DNA from: Rhodospirillales bacterium
GTDB lineage: Bacteria; Pseudomonadota; Alphaproteobacteria; Reyranellales; Reyranellaceae
Length of the DNA: 40,732 nt
Assembly (NCBI GenBank): GCA_009377525.1
Contig: WHTW01000064.1
Span: 1-40,732, forward strand
Reading direction: 5' to 3'
Within the stretch, counting starts at the first letter, position 1, and every line of letters starts with the position of its first letter. A model generated the notes under the pieces. The model searched no databases, was not told where the DNA came from, and saw only the letters and a list, made by a program, of their open reading frames with translations. The position numbers were made by a program, and so were the translations under genes. Below, one piece after another: positions 1 to 8,139 of this stretch.

Positions 1-855
1 AAGCTGCGCATCGAGGAGGCGGCCGCCCGCAAGCAGGCGCGCATCGATCGCGGTGAGGAGGCCGTGGTCGGCGTCAACAAGTTCCAATTGAAGGAGGAGC
101 CCGCCATCGAGATCCTCGATGTCGACAACGACATGGTGCGCGAGTCGCAGGTGGCGCGCCTGCAGAAGATCCGCGCCAACCGCGACGAGGCGAAGTGCGT
201 CGCCGCGTTGAAAGCGCTGGGCGACGCGGCACGCAGCGGCACGGGCAATCTCCTGACGCTGTCGATCGAGGCCACGCGCGCGCGCGCGACAGTGGGCGAG
301 ATCTCCTCGGCGCTGGAAGGTGTCTATGGCCGCTACCAGGCCACCATCCGGTCGATCGCCGGCGTCTATGCCAGCGAATGGGAGGGCGACCAGGGGCTGG
401 AGCGCATCCGCACCGACATCGCCTCGTTCGCCGAGGAGGAAGGCCGCCGGCCGCGTCTCATGGTCGTGAAGATGGGCCAGGACGGCCACGACCGCGGCGC
501 CAAGGTGATCGCCACCGCCTTCGCCGACCTGGGCTTCGATGTCGACATTGGTCCGCTGTTCCAGACGCCAGCCGAGGTGGCGCGGGCCGCGATCGAGAAC
601 GACGTGCATGTGATCGGTGTGTCGAGCCAGGCGGCAGGACACAAGACCCTGGTGCCGCAGCTCATCGAGGAGCTCGCCAAGCAGGGCGGCTCCGAGGTGC
701 TGGTCGTGGTGGGCGGCGTCATCCCCGCGCAGGACTACGACTTCCTGGCGAAGGCGGGCGTCGCCGCGATCTACGGCCCCGGCACCAACATCCCGGCGGC
801 CGCGGCGGAAATCCTCGCGATCCTGCGCAACCGCGGCCAGAAGCGCGCGGCGTAA
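1..855 (+). CDS. scpA: Methylmalonyl-CoA mutase, C-terminal part (5' end outside window)
   Basis: Adenosylcobalamin-dependent mutase interconverting methylmalonyl-CoA and succinyl-CoA in cytosolic propionate metabolism. The frame is open from base 1 and gives 284 residues of the C-terminal half. The B12-binding DxHxxG motif is intact (DGHDRG, residues 161-166 of the visible part), with the histidine that becomes the lower axial cobalt ligand. It is followed by the GVSSQAAGHKT and GGVIPAQDY blocks and a terminal GPGTNIP motif, all typical of the large (catalytic) subunit. The linker before the B12 domain is also mutase-like. The GTPase chaperone meaB lies 5.4 kb downstream on the same strand, which supports the assignment. 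Related isobutyryl- or ethylmalonyl-CoA mutases share the B12 domain, and the substrate-binding barrel is not visible. The close match to the MCM-type C-terminus makes methylmalonyl-CoA the best choice. Confidence 0.93.
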   Translation, partial: KLRIEEAAARKQARIDRGEEAVVGVNKFQLKEEPAIEILDVDNDMVRESQVARLQKIRANRDEAKCVAALKALGDAARSGTGNLLTLSIEATRARATVGEISSALEGVYGRYQATIRSIAGVYASEWEGDQGLERIRTDIASFAEEEGRRPRLMVVKMGQDGHDRGAKVIATAFADLGFDVDIGPLFQTPAEVARAAIENDVHVIGVSSQAAGHKTLVPQLIEELAKQGGSEVLVVVGGVIPAQDYDFLAKAGVAAIYGPGTNIPAAAAEILAILRNRGQKRAA

Positions 856-985
856 GACCTCGTCTGTTCGGCAGAGCTATCGACCGCTGAGGCGTTCCCT
901 GCGGCGCATTTGAATGTAGCATGAATACGTCCATGCAGGACACTCGCACTGAGTGGTAGAGGAACGTCGTGATGGGTGCAGCAGC

Positions 986-1435
986 ATGAAGTACTTCGAA
1001 GACTTTGCGGTCGGTGCCGAATTTGAGTGTCGTAGCACCTATCAAGTGAGTCTGGAGGAGATAAAGAGCTTTGCTCGGAAGTGGGATCCTTGGCCTTATC
1101 ATTTGGACGAGGAACGCGCCAAAGAGACGCTGATTGGTCAGCTATTTGCGCCTTCCGCGCTTACATTCTGCATAAGCGTGAAGCTTGCGCATGAGACGGA
1201 GTATTACGAAATCTCGACCGTGGCAGGGCTTGGCATCGACGAGCTGCGCATGCCCAAGCCGGTGCTGCCAGGTGATGCACTCAGGCTCAGGATGACCATC
1301 GTGAGCAAGCGCGAATCAAAGAGCAGGCCGGGGACGGGCGTGATAGCGACCAGGACGGAGGTGCTCAACCGGCAAGGCGAGGTTGTGTTGGCCTATGTGC
1401 TCTCTGCATTGGTAAACAAGAGACCACGCGGGTGA
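986..1435 (+). CDS. MaoC-like hot-dog domain protein
   Basis: Encodes 149 residues. The start at 986 (MKYFEDFAVG) is preferred over an in-frame GTG 33 bases upstream because MaoC-domain proteins usually begin with this 'fedf-vGd-f' pattern; the ribosome site is weak. The body fits a single hot-dog fold: N-terminal strand, an SLEEIKSFARKWDPWPYHLD helix region where hydratases carry the D/H dyad, then a 'MPKPVLPGDALRLRMTI' strand pair. In classical R-hydratases the loop reads D-P-x-P-x-H; here it is D-P-W-P-Y-H, so the active site may be intact. The substrate is probably an enoyl-CoA but is not determined. Base composition is clearly less GC-rich at third positions than in neighbours, which suggests recent transfer. 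No partner gene is adjacent, and its link with the upstream mutase is positional only. Confidence 0.8.
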   Translation: MKYFEDFAVGAEFECRSTYQVSLEEIKSFARKWDPWPYHLDEERAKETLIGQLFAPSALTFCISVKLAHETEYYEISTVAGLGIDELRMPKPVLPGDALRLRMTIVSKRESKSRPGTGVIATRTEVLNRQGEVVLAYVLSALVNKRPRG

Positions 1436-1762
1436 AGGCTCGTGCGAAGACGCACGTCAACCGCAAAGGCGCCTGCGCAACCAGAAGCGCGCCCGTAGCT
1501 GCCGCGAGCGGACCGCTCCCGTTGCGCTCTTGCCGTGGTCGCAAGGACGCGAATGGCTGGACTATACGGCGATTTTGGCGTATAATAACTTCAGTATAGA
1601 TGCGTTGAGGCCCGAAGAGGAACATCGAATCGCAAAGTGTCGTCGATCAGGCGACATTCGTAAGCCAGTCCAACCGATCGATTTCGCAAGCGGGGCAAGA
1701 AGTTGAACGATCATCCTGTGGCAGGAGGCGAACGCGATCGTAAGGTTGCCGACCCTGCCCTT
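1436..1762. other. 327-base intergenic stretch with lower-GC core and an inverted repeat
   Basis: No gene that I recognise. The middle (about 1555-1670) is noticeably AT-richer than the chromosome around it. It holds TATACG at 1563-1568 facing CGTATA at 1579-1584, with a TATAAT-like hexamer at 1581-1586, so a promoter or operator is possible. One plus-strand frame (codons starting at 1599 and equivalents) stays open to a TGA near 1704 but has no convincing start or family resemblance. It may be the tail of a decayed gene. Both neighbouring genes end into this stretch. Confidence 0.35.
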
Positions 1763-2587
1763 CTAGCGCCGGATCGACTGCGCTTCTTCGGCGCTCAGCG
1801 CCCGCTCGCGGAACGACAGGATGCGGCCGCGGATGGTGGCGAACAGGGTGTGCGCCTCGAGCTTGCCGGGATAGCGGATCTGCGTGTTGTCGAAGCGCGC
1901 CAGCCAGATCTTGATCGGCCGTTCGCGTTCGGTCTCGGCTTCCTTGGGCGCCTCGTCGAACTCGCCGGCGACGCGCTTGGTGTAGATCTCGCAGACCAGC
2001 ACGTCGCCGATCGCGCCCGGAATGCCCGTGGCCGCTGCCGGCTCCATGCCGACCTTGCGGAACAGCACGTCGATGCGCCGCTTGCCGTCGTTGCTGCGCA
2101 CGGTCTTGTCGCAGGCGGCGTCGCCGGCAAAGCCGACGCTGAGCGCGGCCGACAGCGGGTCGAGCGAGTCCTTGCGGTCGGCGTCGCTGATCGTCTGCTG
2201 AGGCGTCGGCTTCCAGACCGGGGTGTGGACTTCCCGGAGGAAGCCCGCGGCGCCGTATTGCGCCAGCCAGGTGCGCGGCTTGCCGTCGACGCTGATCGAA
2301 AGCGATCCCGCGGTCGGTTGCGCGCCCTTGGTGGTGAAGCCGCCCCAGGCGCGGTTGCGGCCGAAGTAGTTCATGGTGACGGCCTTCAGCACGCCTTCCT
2401 TGAAGGTGCTGGTCTCGACATCGTAGTTCGATCCGTTGAAGCGGGCGGTGACGTCGATGCGGAACCCGGAAATGCCTGCGAAGGTGATCTCGTAGGCGAT
2501 ATCGACCTGGCGGGAGTCTTGGGTGTGGCCGGTGACCGGTGCGGCGAAGCTCGCGACTAAAGCAATGAAGGCCCTACGAAAACTCAT
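1763..2587 (-). CDS. Exported DUF3108 domain protein
   Basis: Encodes 274 residues from the ATG at 2587, chosen because a purine-rich ribosome site (GGAAGGGA) lies just upstream and the product then opens with a Sec signal peptide (MSFRRAFIALVASFAAPVTG). A longer frame to 2683 would bury the signal. The mature part has the DUF3108 pattern: an early 'VDIAYEITFAGISGFRIDV' strand region, then lipid- or polymer-binding-like beta strands with W-L-A-Q and F-A-T-I-R-G-R-I near the end. It is probably periplasmic; the family has no established biochemical role. It is divergent from the Atm1-like exporter with about 105 bases between starts, so the two promoters lie back to back. Confidence 0.82.
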   Translation of the reverse strand: MSFRRAFIALVASFAAPVTGHTQDSRQVDIAYEITFAGISGFRIDVTARFNGSNYDVETSTFKEGVLKAVTMNYFGRNRAWGGFTTKGAQPTAGSLSISVDGKPRTWLAQYGAAGFLREVHTPVWKPTPQQTISDADRKDSLDPLSAALSVGFAGDAACDKTVRSNDGKRRIDVLFRKVGMEPAAATGIPGAIGDVLVCEIYTKRVAGEFDEAPKEAETERERPIKIWLARFDNTQIRYPGKLEAHTLFATIRGRILSFRERALSAEEAQSIRR

Positions 2588-2692
2588 GAAATCCCTTCCC
2601 ACCGGGGGCTTACTTCGGCCGTATGTCCACGATAGAAGGCCGTCGCCCGCCACGCTACTGAACTCGCGCGCCCGAAAAGGCATTTTGCACTC

Positions 2693-4603
2693 ATGTCGCT
2701 AGCCGCCAAACATGGCGTTCCCAAGCTCGGTTTGAGGCGCACCTGGGCCGTCTTGCGCGTGGTCAGTCACTATCTGTGGCCGGAGGGCGAGACCGGCCTG
2801 CGTTGCCGGGTGGTCGTGGCGATGGTGCTGCTGGTGGTGGCCAAGGTCACCAACGTCTACGTCCCGGTGCTCTACAAGCACGCCGTCGATGCGCTGGGCG
2901 AGCCCATGGCCCAGGCCGTGGCCGTGCCGGTGGTCCTGATCCTGGCCTATGGCGCGGTCCGCGTCCTCGCCCAGGCGTTCGGCGAATTGCGCGACGCCAT
3001 CTTCGCGCCGGTCTCGCAGCGCGCCATCCGCAACATCGCCCTGCAAGTGTTCCACCATCTCCATGCGCTGTCGCTGCGCTTCCATCTCGAGCGGCAGACC
3101 GGCGGGCTGAGCCGCGTCATCGAGCGCGGCACCAACGGCATGGAATTCCTGATCCGCTTCACCACCTTCAACATCCTGCCGACGCTGTTCGAGATCTGCC
3201 TGGTCGGCGTGGTGCTGTGGAGCCTCTACGACTGGCGCTTCTCGGCGGTGACGCTGGCCGCCGTCGGCGGCTACATCGCCTTCTCGGTCACCCTGTCTGA
3301 ATGGCGCATCAAGTTCGTGCGCCGCATGAACGACGCCGACACCGAGGCCAACGCCAAGGCGATCGACAGCCTGCTCAACTACGAGACGGTGAAGTACTTC
3401 GGCAACGAGGAGCACGAGGCGCGCCGCTTCGATGTCGGCCGCCGCCGCTACGAGCAGGCCGCCATCCGCTCCAGCCGCACGCTGTCGCTGCTCAATGTCG
3501 GGCAGGGCGCCATCATCTCCTGCGGACTGGCCGCGGTCATGATCATGGCGGGCTACGGCGTCAGGGCCGGCACCATGACGCTGGGCGACTTCGTGGCGGT
3601 CAACGCCTTCCTGATCCAGCTCTACATGCCCTTGAACATGCTGGGCTTCGCCTATCGCGAGATCAGGAATGCGCTGGTGAACATGGAGAGCATGTTCGGC
3701 CTCATGGACGTGAAGACCGAGATCGCCGACAAGCCGGGGGCGCCGTCCCTGAAGGTGGCGGGCGGCGAGATCGTGTTCGACCATGTCGACTTCCACTACG
3801 AGAAGGCCCGGCCGATCCTGCACGATGTCAGCTTCCGCGTGGCGCCGGGCGACACGGTGGCGATCGTGGGCTCGAGCGGCGCGGGCAAGTCGACCGTCTC
3901 GCGCATCCTGTTCCGCTTCTATGACGTCGCGGGCGGCAGCGTCCGGATCGACGGCCAGGACATCCGCGACGTCACCCAGGCGAGCCTGCGCGCGGCGATC
4001 GGCGTGGTGCCGCAGGACACCGTGCTGTTCAACGACACGATCTACTATAACATCTGCTACGGCCGGCCCGACGCCACGCGCGAGGAGGTCGAGCAGGCGG
4101 CGCGGCTGGCGCGCATCCACGATTTCATCATGGCCCTGCCGCAAGGCTACGAATCGACCGTGGGCGAGCGTGGCTTGAAGCTGTCGGGCGGCGAGAAGCA
4201 GCGCGTGGCGATCGCCCGCACCATCCTGAAGAATCCCAGCATCCTCTTGTTCGACGAGGCGACCAGCGCGCTCGACACGCGCACCGAGCAGGAGATCCAG
4301 CGCTCGCTGGAGGAAGTGAGCCGCGGCCGCACCACCGTGGTGATCGCCCATCGGCTCTCGACCATCATCAATGCCGACGAGATCGTCGTGCTCGACCGCG
4401 GCCGCGTCGCCGAGCGCGGCCGACATGGCGAATTGCTGACGCGCAACGGGCTCTATGCCGACATGTGGCGCCGCCAGCAGGAAGCCGCCCGCGAGGCCGA
4501 GCGCCACGTCGTGGAGGAAGAGGAACCACCCTCGTTCCGCGCCGAGGGGCATCTGCGTGTCGCCGAGGAGCGCCGCGGTCCGGATACGGATGTGCTAGTA
4601 TAA
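2693..4603 (+). CDS. Atm1/HMT1-type ABC exporter (fused permease-ATPase)
   Basis: A 636-residue half-transporter with an N-terminal membrane domain (about residues 25-345, six predicted helices) and a C-terminal nucleotide-binding domain. Walker A is GSSGAGKST (393-401), the signature LSGGE starts at 497, and the Walker B/D-loop reads ILLFDEATSALD. The 'NYETVKYFGNEEHE' stretch in the membrane domain is diagnostic of the Atm1/ABCB7/HMT1 branch. That branch works as a homodimer in the inner membrane and exports glutathione-linked or glutathione-metal conjugates; in bacteria it is tied to heavy-metal tolerance. The ATG start at 2693 is 105 bases from the divergent DUF3108 gene. The C-terminal tail is rich in Glu and Arg and lies outside the conserved fold. 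The substrate is inferred from family only. Confidence 0.93.
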   Translation: MSLAAKHGVPKLGLRRTWAVLRVVSHYLWPEGETGLRCRVVVAMVLLVVAKVTNVYVPVLYKHAVDALGEPMAQAVAVPVVLILAYGAVRVLAQAFGELRDAIFAPVSQRAIRNIALQVFHHLHALSLRFHLERQTGGLSRVIERGTNGMEFLIRFTTFNILPTLFEICLVGVVLWSLYDWRFSAVTLAAVGGYIAFSVTLSEWRIKFVRRMNDADTEANAKAIDSLLNYETVKYFGNEEHEARRFDVGRRRYEQAAIRSSRTLSLLNVGQGAIISCGLAAVMIMAGYGVRAGTMTLGDFVAVNAFLIQLYMPLNMLGFAYREIRNALVNMESMFGLMDVKTEIADKPGAPSLKVAGGEIVFDHVDFHYEKARPILHDVSFRVAPGDTVAIVGSSGAGKSTVSRILFRFYDVAGGSVRIDGQDIRDVTQASLRAAIGVVPQDTVLFNDTIYYNICYGRPDATREEVEQAARLARIHDFIMALPQGYESTVGERGLKLSGGEKQRVAIARTILKNPSILLFDEATSALDTRTEQEIQRSLEEVSRGRTTVVIAHRLSTIINADEIVVLDRGRVAERGRHGELLTRNGLYADMWRRQQEAAREAERHVVEEEEPPSFRAEGHLRVAEERRGPDTDVLV

Positions 4604-4607
4604 GCAG

Positions 4608-4907
4608 ATGAACCGTGACGCCATCATCGCCGTGATTCGGTCCGAGGAAACTGCCCTGAAACAGGCCGGCGTGAAGTCGCTTGCTCTCGTGGGCTAGTCT
4701 GCTCGCGACGACCGGAGCGAGGCCAGCGACGTCGATGTGCTGATCGACGTCGCCGACGAATCTGGCTTTTCCCTGATGGATCGCATCGGCGTCATGCATG
4801 TGCTCGGCGATGATGCCCTCAGTCTGCCGGTCGACGTCAGCCGCCGCGACACCCTCAACCCGCTGGTGCGCGAGCGGATGGTGGAAGACGCCATCAAGAT
4901 CTTTTGA
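4608..4907 (+). pseudogene. MntA-like minimal nucleotidyltransferase, inactivated by an amber stop
   Basis: Read through, the frame from ATG 4608 to TGA 4907 gives a 99-residue minimal nucleotidyltransferase. The family's G-S-x-A-R...S-D-V-D motif is present as G-stop-S-A-R...S-D-V-D. A TAG (4695-4697) replaces the codon expected to be the motif serine, which a single TCG-to-TAG change would explain. Downstream the frame is intact and typical (SDVDVLIDV, then VDVSRRDTLNPLVRERMVEDAIKIF). In MntA/HepT systems this protein is the antitoxin that AMPylates the HepT toxin. Here the product would end after 29 residues, before the active site. The next frame overlaps by one base (TGATG) and is a HepT remnant. 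Confidence 0.82.
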
Positions 4908-5083
4908 TGCAAATGCTCGACGACTTCGAGCGGATGCGTCTTTGGACGAGTGGCCATACGGTCGCGACCTATCGCGCAAACCTGATGTATGATGACGTTG
5001 CGGATGCCGAGGTCTGGCGGATCGTCGTCGACGATCTGTCCGCTCTGAGAAGCGCCGTCCAGTCGATGATCGACAGGTCATGA
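4907..5083 (+). pseudogene. HepT (DUF86) toxin remnant, N-terminal half missing
   Basis: A 58-codon frame that starts inside the stop of the MntA-like frame (TGATG). The C-terminal part matches HepT: the pattern '..YDDV...VWRIVVDDLSALRSAV' corresponds to the family's 'HxYxxVD...VWxIVxxDLPxL'. A full HepT is about 110-130 residues, so roughly the first half is gone. The catalytic Rx4-6HxY motif is degraded: RANLMY has no histidine. I read this as a dead toxin partner of the broken antitoxin upstream. Its TGA overlaps the ATG of the MFS gene (ATGA at 5080-5083), so it may now matter only for translational coupling. Confidence 0.7.
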
Positions 5084-6228
5084 CGACGATCGCCGTGTCG
5101 TCCTGGCGTTCGCTGCTGCCCGTGTTCGCCGCCTGCGCGGCGATCGGCCTGCAGGCGGGCGTCGCCATGCCGCTGGTGCCGCTCGCGCTGGAGCGGCAAG
5201 GCTACGACAAGCTCACCATCGGCATCGTGGCGGCGGCCTGGGCCGTCGGCATGCTGGCCACCGCCTCGCACATCCCGCGGCTGGCGGCGCGTTGGGGCGC
5301 GGTGCCGTTCATCATCGGTGCCGTCGTCGCGGGTTCGGCGCTCGTCGTCGCCTACACGCTGACCGACAGCGTCGTCGTCTGGTTCATCCTGACCCTGCTG
5401 CACGGCGCCGTGGGTGGCGTGCCCTGGGTGGTGAGCGAGATCTGGATGAACGTCGTCGTCGAGGAGAAGCGCCGCGGCCGCGTCATGGCGGTCTACGCCA
5501 TGCTGGTGGCGCTCGGCCTGGCGTTGGGGCCGTTGGTGCTGCAGGTCGTCGGCGTCTATGGACCCAAGCCCTTCCTCACCTGTGCAGCACTTGCGCTCCT
5601 GGTGGCGCTGCCGCTGCTGCCCTACTGGAGGACGGCGCCGAAGATCGAGCATGCCGAGGACAGCGGCTACCTTCAGGTCGTGATCCTGGCGCCGCTCGCC
5701 ATGCTGGCGGGCTTCGCCTGCGGCCTGGGCGAGCAGGTCGCCTTCAGCTTCCTGCCGGTCTACGCCGTCGGCGCCGGCGTGCCGGCCGAGACCGGCGCGC
5801 TCTGGCTCTCCACCTTCGTGATCGGCAACGTGATCCTGCAATGGCCGATCGGCTGGATGGCCGATCATTTCGACCGGCGCGCCGTGCTGGCGGGCTGCAC
5901 GCTGGCGAGCGCCTTGCTGGTCGTGCTGCTGTCGGCCGTCTCGGCGCAGTCGTTGATGGTCCTCGGCGTGATCGCGCTGTGGGGCGGGCTGTCGTTTGCG
6001 ATCTACCCGGTCGGGCTGGCGCTGCTCGGCCAGCGCATCGCCGGCGGCGACATCGCGCGCGCCAATACCGCCTTCAGCATGCTCTACATCCTGGGCGGCC
6101 TGATCGGCCGGCCGCTCGCGGGTGCGGCGATGGACGCGGTCGGCGATCCCGGGCTCGGCTGGACGCTCGCGGTCTTCTATTCGATCGCGGGTCTTTGCGC
6201 CTTGCTGGCGTTCCACCGACACCGCTGA
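5080..6228 (+). CDS. MFS transporter
   Basis: A 382-residue integral membrane protein with about twelve hydrophobic segments in two six-helix halves, split by a polar loop near residues 185-200 (RTAPKIEHAED). After the second helix comes a short basic loop (IPRLAARWGAV), the usual A-loop position, and the second half repeats it as 'GWMADHFDRRAVLAG', close to the classic G-x-L-x-D-R-x-x-R pattern. This places it in the major facilitator superfamily, probably YcaD-like. I cannot infer a substrate. Its ATG overlaps the stop of the decayed HepT frame. MeaB follows after 15 bases on the same strand, so co-transcription is likely. Confidence 0.88.
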   Translation: MTTIAVSSWRSLLPVFAACAAIGLQAGVAMPLVPLALERQGYDKLTIGIVAAAWAVGMLATASHIPRLAARWGAVPFIIGAVVAGSALVVAYTLTDSVVVWFILTLLHGAVGGVPWVVSEIWMNVVVEEKRRGRVMAVYAMLVALGLALGPLVLQVVGVYGPKPFLTCAALALLVALPLLPYWRTAPKIEHAEDSGYLQVVILAPLAMLAGFACGLGEQVAFSFLPVYAVGAGVPAETGALWLSTFVIGNVILQWPIGWMADHFDRRAVLAGCTLASALLVVLLSAVSAQSLMVLGVIALWGGLSFAIYPVGLALLGQRIAGGDIARANTAFSMLYILGGLIGRPLAGAAMDAVGDPGLGWTLAVFYSIAGLCALLAFHRHR

Positions 6229-6243
6229 TAAGTCTGGCCGGGC

Positions 6244-7215
6244 ATGAAAGTCGACCCGCTGCTTGCGCCCCTGCTGGCCGGCGACCGACGCGCTCTGGCG
6301 CAGTCCATCACCCTGATCGAGTCGACGCGCTCCGACCATCGCGAGCGCGCCGATGCTTTGTTGTCCGCGGTGCTCCCGCATTCGGCCAAGTCGGTGCGGC
6401 TCGGCATCACCGGCGTGCCGGGTGTCGGCAAGTCGACCTTCATCGAGCGCTTCGGATTGTCCCTCCTGGAACGCGGCCGGTCGCTTGCCGTGCTCGCCAT
6501 CGATCCCTCGTCCAAGCGCGGCGGCGGCTCGATCCTGGGCGACAAGACGCGCATGGAGGAGCTGTCGCGCCGGAGCGCCGCCTTCATCCGGCCGTCGCCG
6601 GCGGGCGCGACGCTGGGCGGCGTGGCGCGGCGCACGCGCGAGACCATGCTGCTGGTCGAGGCGGCGGGCTTCGACACGGTGATCGTCGAGACCGTCGGCG
6701 TCGGCCAGTCCGAGACCGCGGTCGCCGACATGGTCGACATGTTCATCGTGCTGCTGCTGCCCGCGGGCGGCGACGACCTGCAGGGCATCAAGCGCGGCGT
6801 CATCGAGTTCGCCGACCTGATCGTGGTCAACAAGGCCGACGGCGACCTTTTGGCCACCGCCAAGCGATCGGCTTCGGACTATCAGCATGCGCTGCGCATG
6901 TTGCGCTCGCCGACCGCGGGCTGGACGCCGGAGGTCACGACGGCGTCGGCGCTCACCGGCGAGGGCGTGGCCGCGGTCTGGCAGATCATCGAGCGCTTCA
7001 TGAAGGCGGTCGGCGAGAAGGGCATCGCCCGCCGCCGCGCCGATCAGGCGCGCGCCTGGATGTGGAACGAGGTGGGGGAAACCCTGCTGGCCGAGTTGCG
7101 CAAGCATCCCGGGGTGAAGAGACTGGTGGCGGGCCTGGAGCGCGAGGTCGAAGCCGGCCGCGCAACCCCCGCCGCCGCGGCCCGTCTTATGCTAAAGGCA
7201 TTCCATGGCCGCTAA
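6244..7215 (+). CDS. meaB: MeaB: methylmalonyl-CoA mutase-associated GTPase
   Basis: A 323-residue G3E-family GTPase (ArgK/MeaB) that gates cofactor loading and protects methylmalonyl-CoA mutase from inactivation. The P-loop is GVPGVGKST (57-65). The switch region carries DPSSKRGGGSILGDKTRM and the 'RPSPAGATLGGVARRTRE' block specific to MeaB. The ETVGVGQSE motif supplies G3, and NKADGD (from residue 196) is G4. The C-terminal helices ('ARAWMWNEVGETLL...') are the dimerisation arm. The mutase whose end opens this window is its expected client. The stop overlaps the following cysteine-cluster gene by 11 bases. Confidence 0.96.
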   Translation: MKVDPLLAPLLAGDRRALAQSITLIESTRSDHRERADALLSAVLPHSAKSVRLGITGVPGVGKSTFIERFGLSLLERGRSLAVLAIDPSSKRGGGSILGDKTRMEELSRRSAAFIRPSPAGATLGGVARRTRETMLLVEAAGFDTVIVETVGVGQSETAVADMVDMFIVLLLPAGGDDLQGIKRGVIEFADLIVVNKADGDLLATAKRSASDYQHALRMLRSPTAGWTPEVTTASALTGEGVAAVWQIIERFMKAVGEKGIARRRADQARAWMWNEVGETLLAELRKHPGVKRLVAGLEREVEAGRATPAAAARLMLKAFHGR

Positions 7216-7687
7216 GTCCCTCGTCCGCCGCGCCCGCCGTGCCGCCGCCCAGCAGGAGCTGCCGTTCTGGAAGCGCAAGACGCTGGCCCAGATGTCCAAG
7301 CAGGAGTGGGAGCAGCTGTGCGACGGCTGCGGCATGTGCTGCGTCAACAAGCTCGAATACGAGGGCACCGGCGAGCTCGCCCAGACCGACACCTGCTGCA
7401 AGCTTCTGGACCCCAAGACGGCGCGCTGCCGGGACTACAAGAACCGCAAGAAGATCGTGCCGGACTGCATCCAGCTCACCCCAAAGGTGGTGGCCAAGAT
7501 GGACTGGCTGCCCAAGACCTGTGCCTACCGCCTGGTCCACTTCAAGCAGGACCTTTATTGGTGGCACCCCCTGGTCTCGGGCGACCCGGAAACCGTGCAC
7601 GAGGCGGGAATCTCGGCCCGCGGACGGGTGATTCCCGAGGATCAGGTCGAGGATATCAGCGAACGGGTGGTGGACTGGTTCGCGTAA
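7205..7687 (+). CDS. YcgN-family cysteine cluster protein (UPF0260)
   Basis: 160 residues. Cysteines are grouped as CxxCxxCC (C39, C42, C45, C46), then CC about 20 residues on (DTCCKLLD), RCRDY and PDCIQL, the pattern of the YcgN/YkgJ zinc- or iron-sulfur-binding family. The later motifs 'CAYRLV', 'WWHPLVSGDPETVHEAGISARGRV' are characteristic of this family. Biochemical function is not established. It begins 11 bases inside the end of meaB, so translation is probably coupled, and it is followed by a likely terminator/promoter region before rpmB. Confidence 0.9.
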   Translation: MAAKSLVRRARRAAAQQELPFWKRKTLAQMSKQEWEQLCDGCGMCCVNKLEYEGTGELAQTDTCCKLLDPKTARCRDYKNRKKIVPDCIQLTPKVVAKMDWLPKTCAYRLVHFKQDLYWWHPLVSGDPETVHEAGISARGRVIPEDQVEDISERVVDWFA

Positions 7688-7714
7688 CCGCGAACGGTTC
7701 GCCTAAGGGGCGGG

Positions 7715-7743
7715 TTGACGACCCCCTGCCAGACCCTTAAAAA
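7715..7743 (+). promoter_or_regulatory. Candidate sigma-70 promoter for rpmB
   Basis: TTGACG at 7715-7720 and TAAAAA at 7738-7743 are separated by 17 bases, placing a start site near 7750 and a roughly 40-base leader ahead of the rpmB ATG (7792). Seen in sequence only. Confidence 0.5.
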
Positions 7744-7752
7744 GCCGGCCTT

Positions 7753-7768
7753 CCCGCCCTCCGGCGGG
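7753..7768 (+). terminator. Hairpin with T-rich tail between the YcgN-like gene and rpmB
   Basis: CCCGCC (7753-7758) pairs with GGCGGG (7763-7768) around a 4-base loop, followed by ATCGTTTTATAG. It could terminate the meaB operon, but it sits downstream of the candidate rpmB promoter and may instead be a leader hairpin of the L28 mRNA. Confidence 0.4.
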
Positions 7769-7791
7769 ATCGTTTTATAGCGGAAGCCGCC

Positions 7792-8100
7792 ATGCCTCGT
7801 CGTTGCGCCCTGTCGGGCAAGGCCGTGCAGTCGGGCAACAATGTCAGCCACGCCAACAACAAGACCCGGCGCCGGTTCATGTCCAACCTGCAGGTCGGTT
7901 CGGTCCTGTCGGATGCGCTCGGCCATACCGTGCGCCTGCGGCTGACGCCGCGCGGCATGAAGACCATCGAGCACAATGGCGGCATCGACGCCTACCTGCT
8001 GGGCACCAACGACAGCAAGCTCAGCCCCGAGATGAAGGTGCTGAAGCGCCGCGTCGTCGCGGCGAAGGCCAAGAAGGATGCCAAGAAGATGGCAGCGTAG
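7792..8100 (+). CDS. rpmB: 50S ribosomal protein L28
   Basis: A 102-residue basic protein of the large ribosomal subunit. It begins MPRRCALSGKAVQSGNNVSHANNKTRR, the standard L28 N-terminus, with 'RRFMSNLQ', 'LRLTPRGMKTIEHNGGID' and a lysine-rich tail. Length matches alphaproteobacterial L28, whose C-terminal extension is longer than in E. coli. It has its own candidate promoter and leader hairpin, and a weak GGGCA-loop-TGCCC stem (8119-8132) follows the stop. The group II intron begins within the next 100 bases, so the element sits just behind an essential gene without breaking it. Confidence 0.97.
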   Translation: MPRRCALSGKAVQSGNNVSHANNKTRRRFMSNLQVGSVLSDALGHTVRLRLTPRGMKTIEHNGGIDAYLLGTNDSKLSPEMKVLKRRVVAAKAKKDAKKMAA

Positions 8101-8139
8101 CTGCCATCCCGAACCTTAGGGCACCTCTGCCCCTGCATG

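Noticed and set aside
2699..4552. Long minus-strand open frame of 617 codons across the ABC exporter
   Set aside because: It is a GC-rich shadow of the exporter, with a composition of His/Asp/Arg runs and no family features; the exporter frame has all ABC motifs.
4969..7107. 712-codon minus-strand frame opposite the MFS and meaB genes
   Set aside because: Same shadow effect in high-GC DNA; amino-acid composition is biased (Arg, Gln, His, Asp) and no domain is visible.
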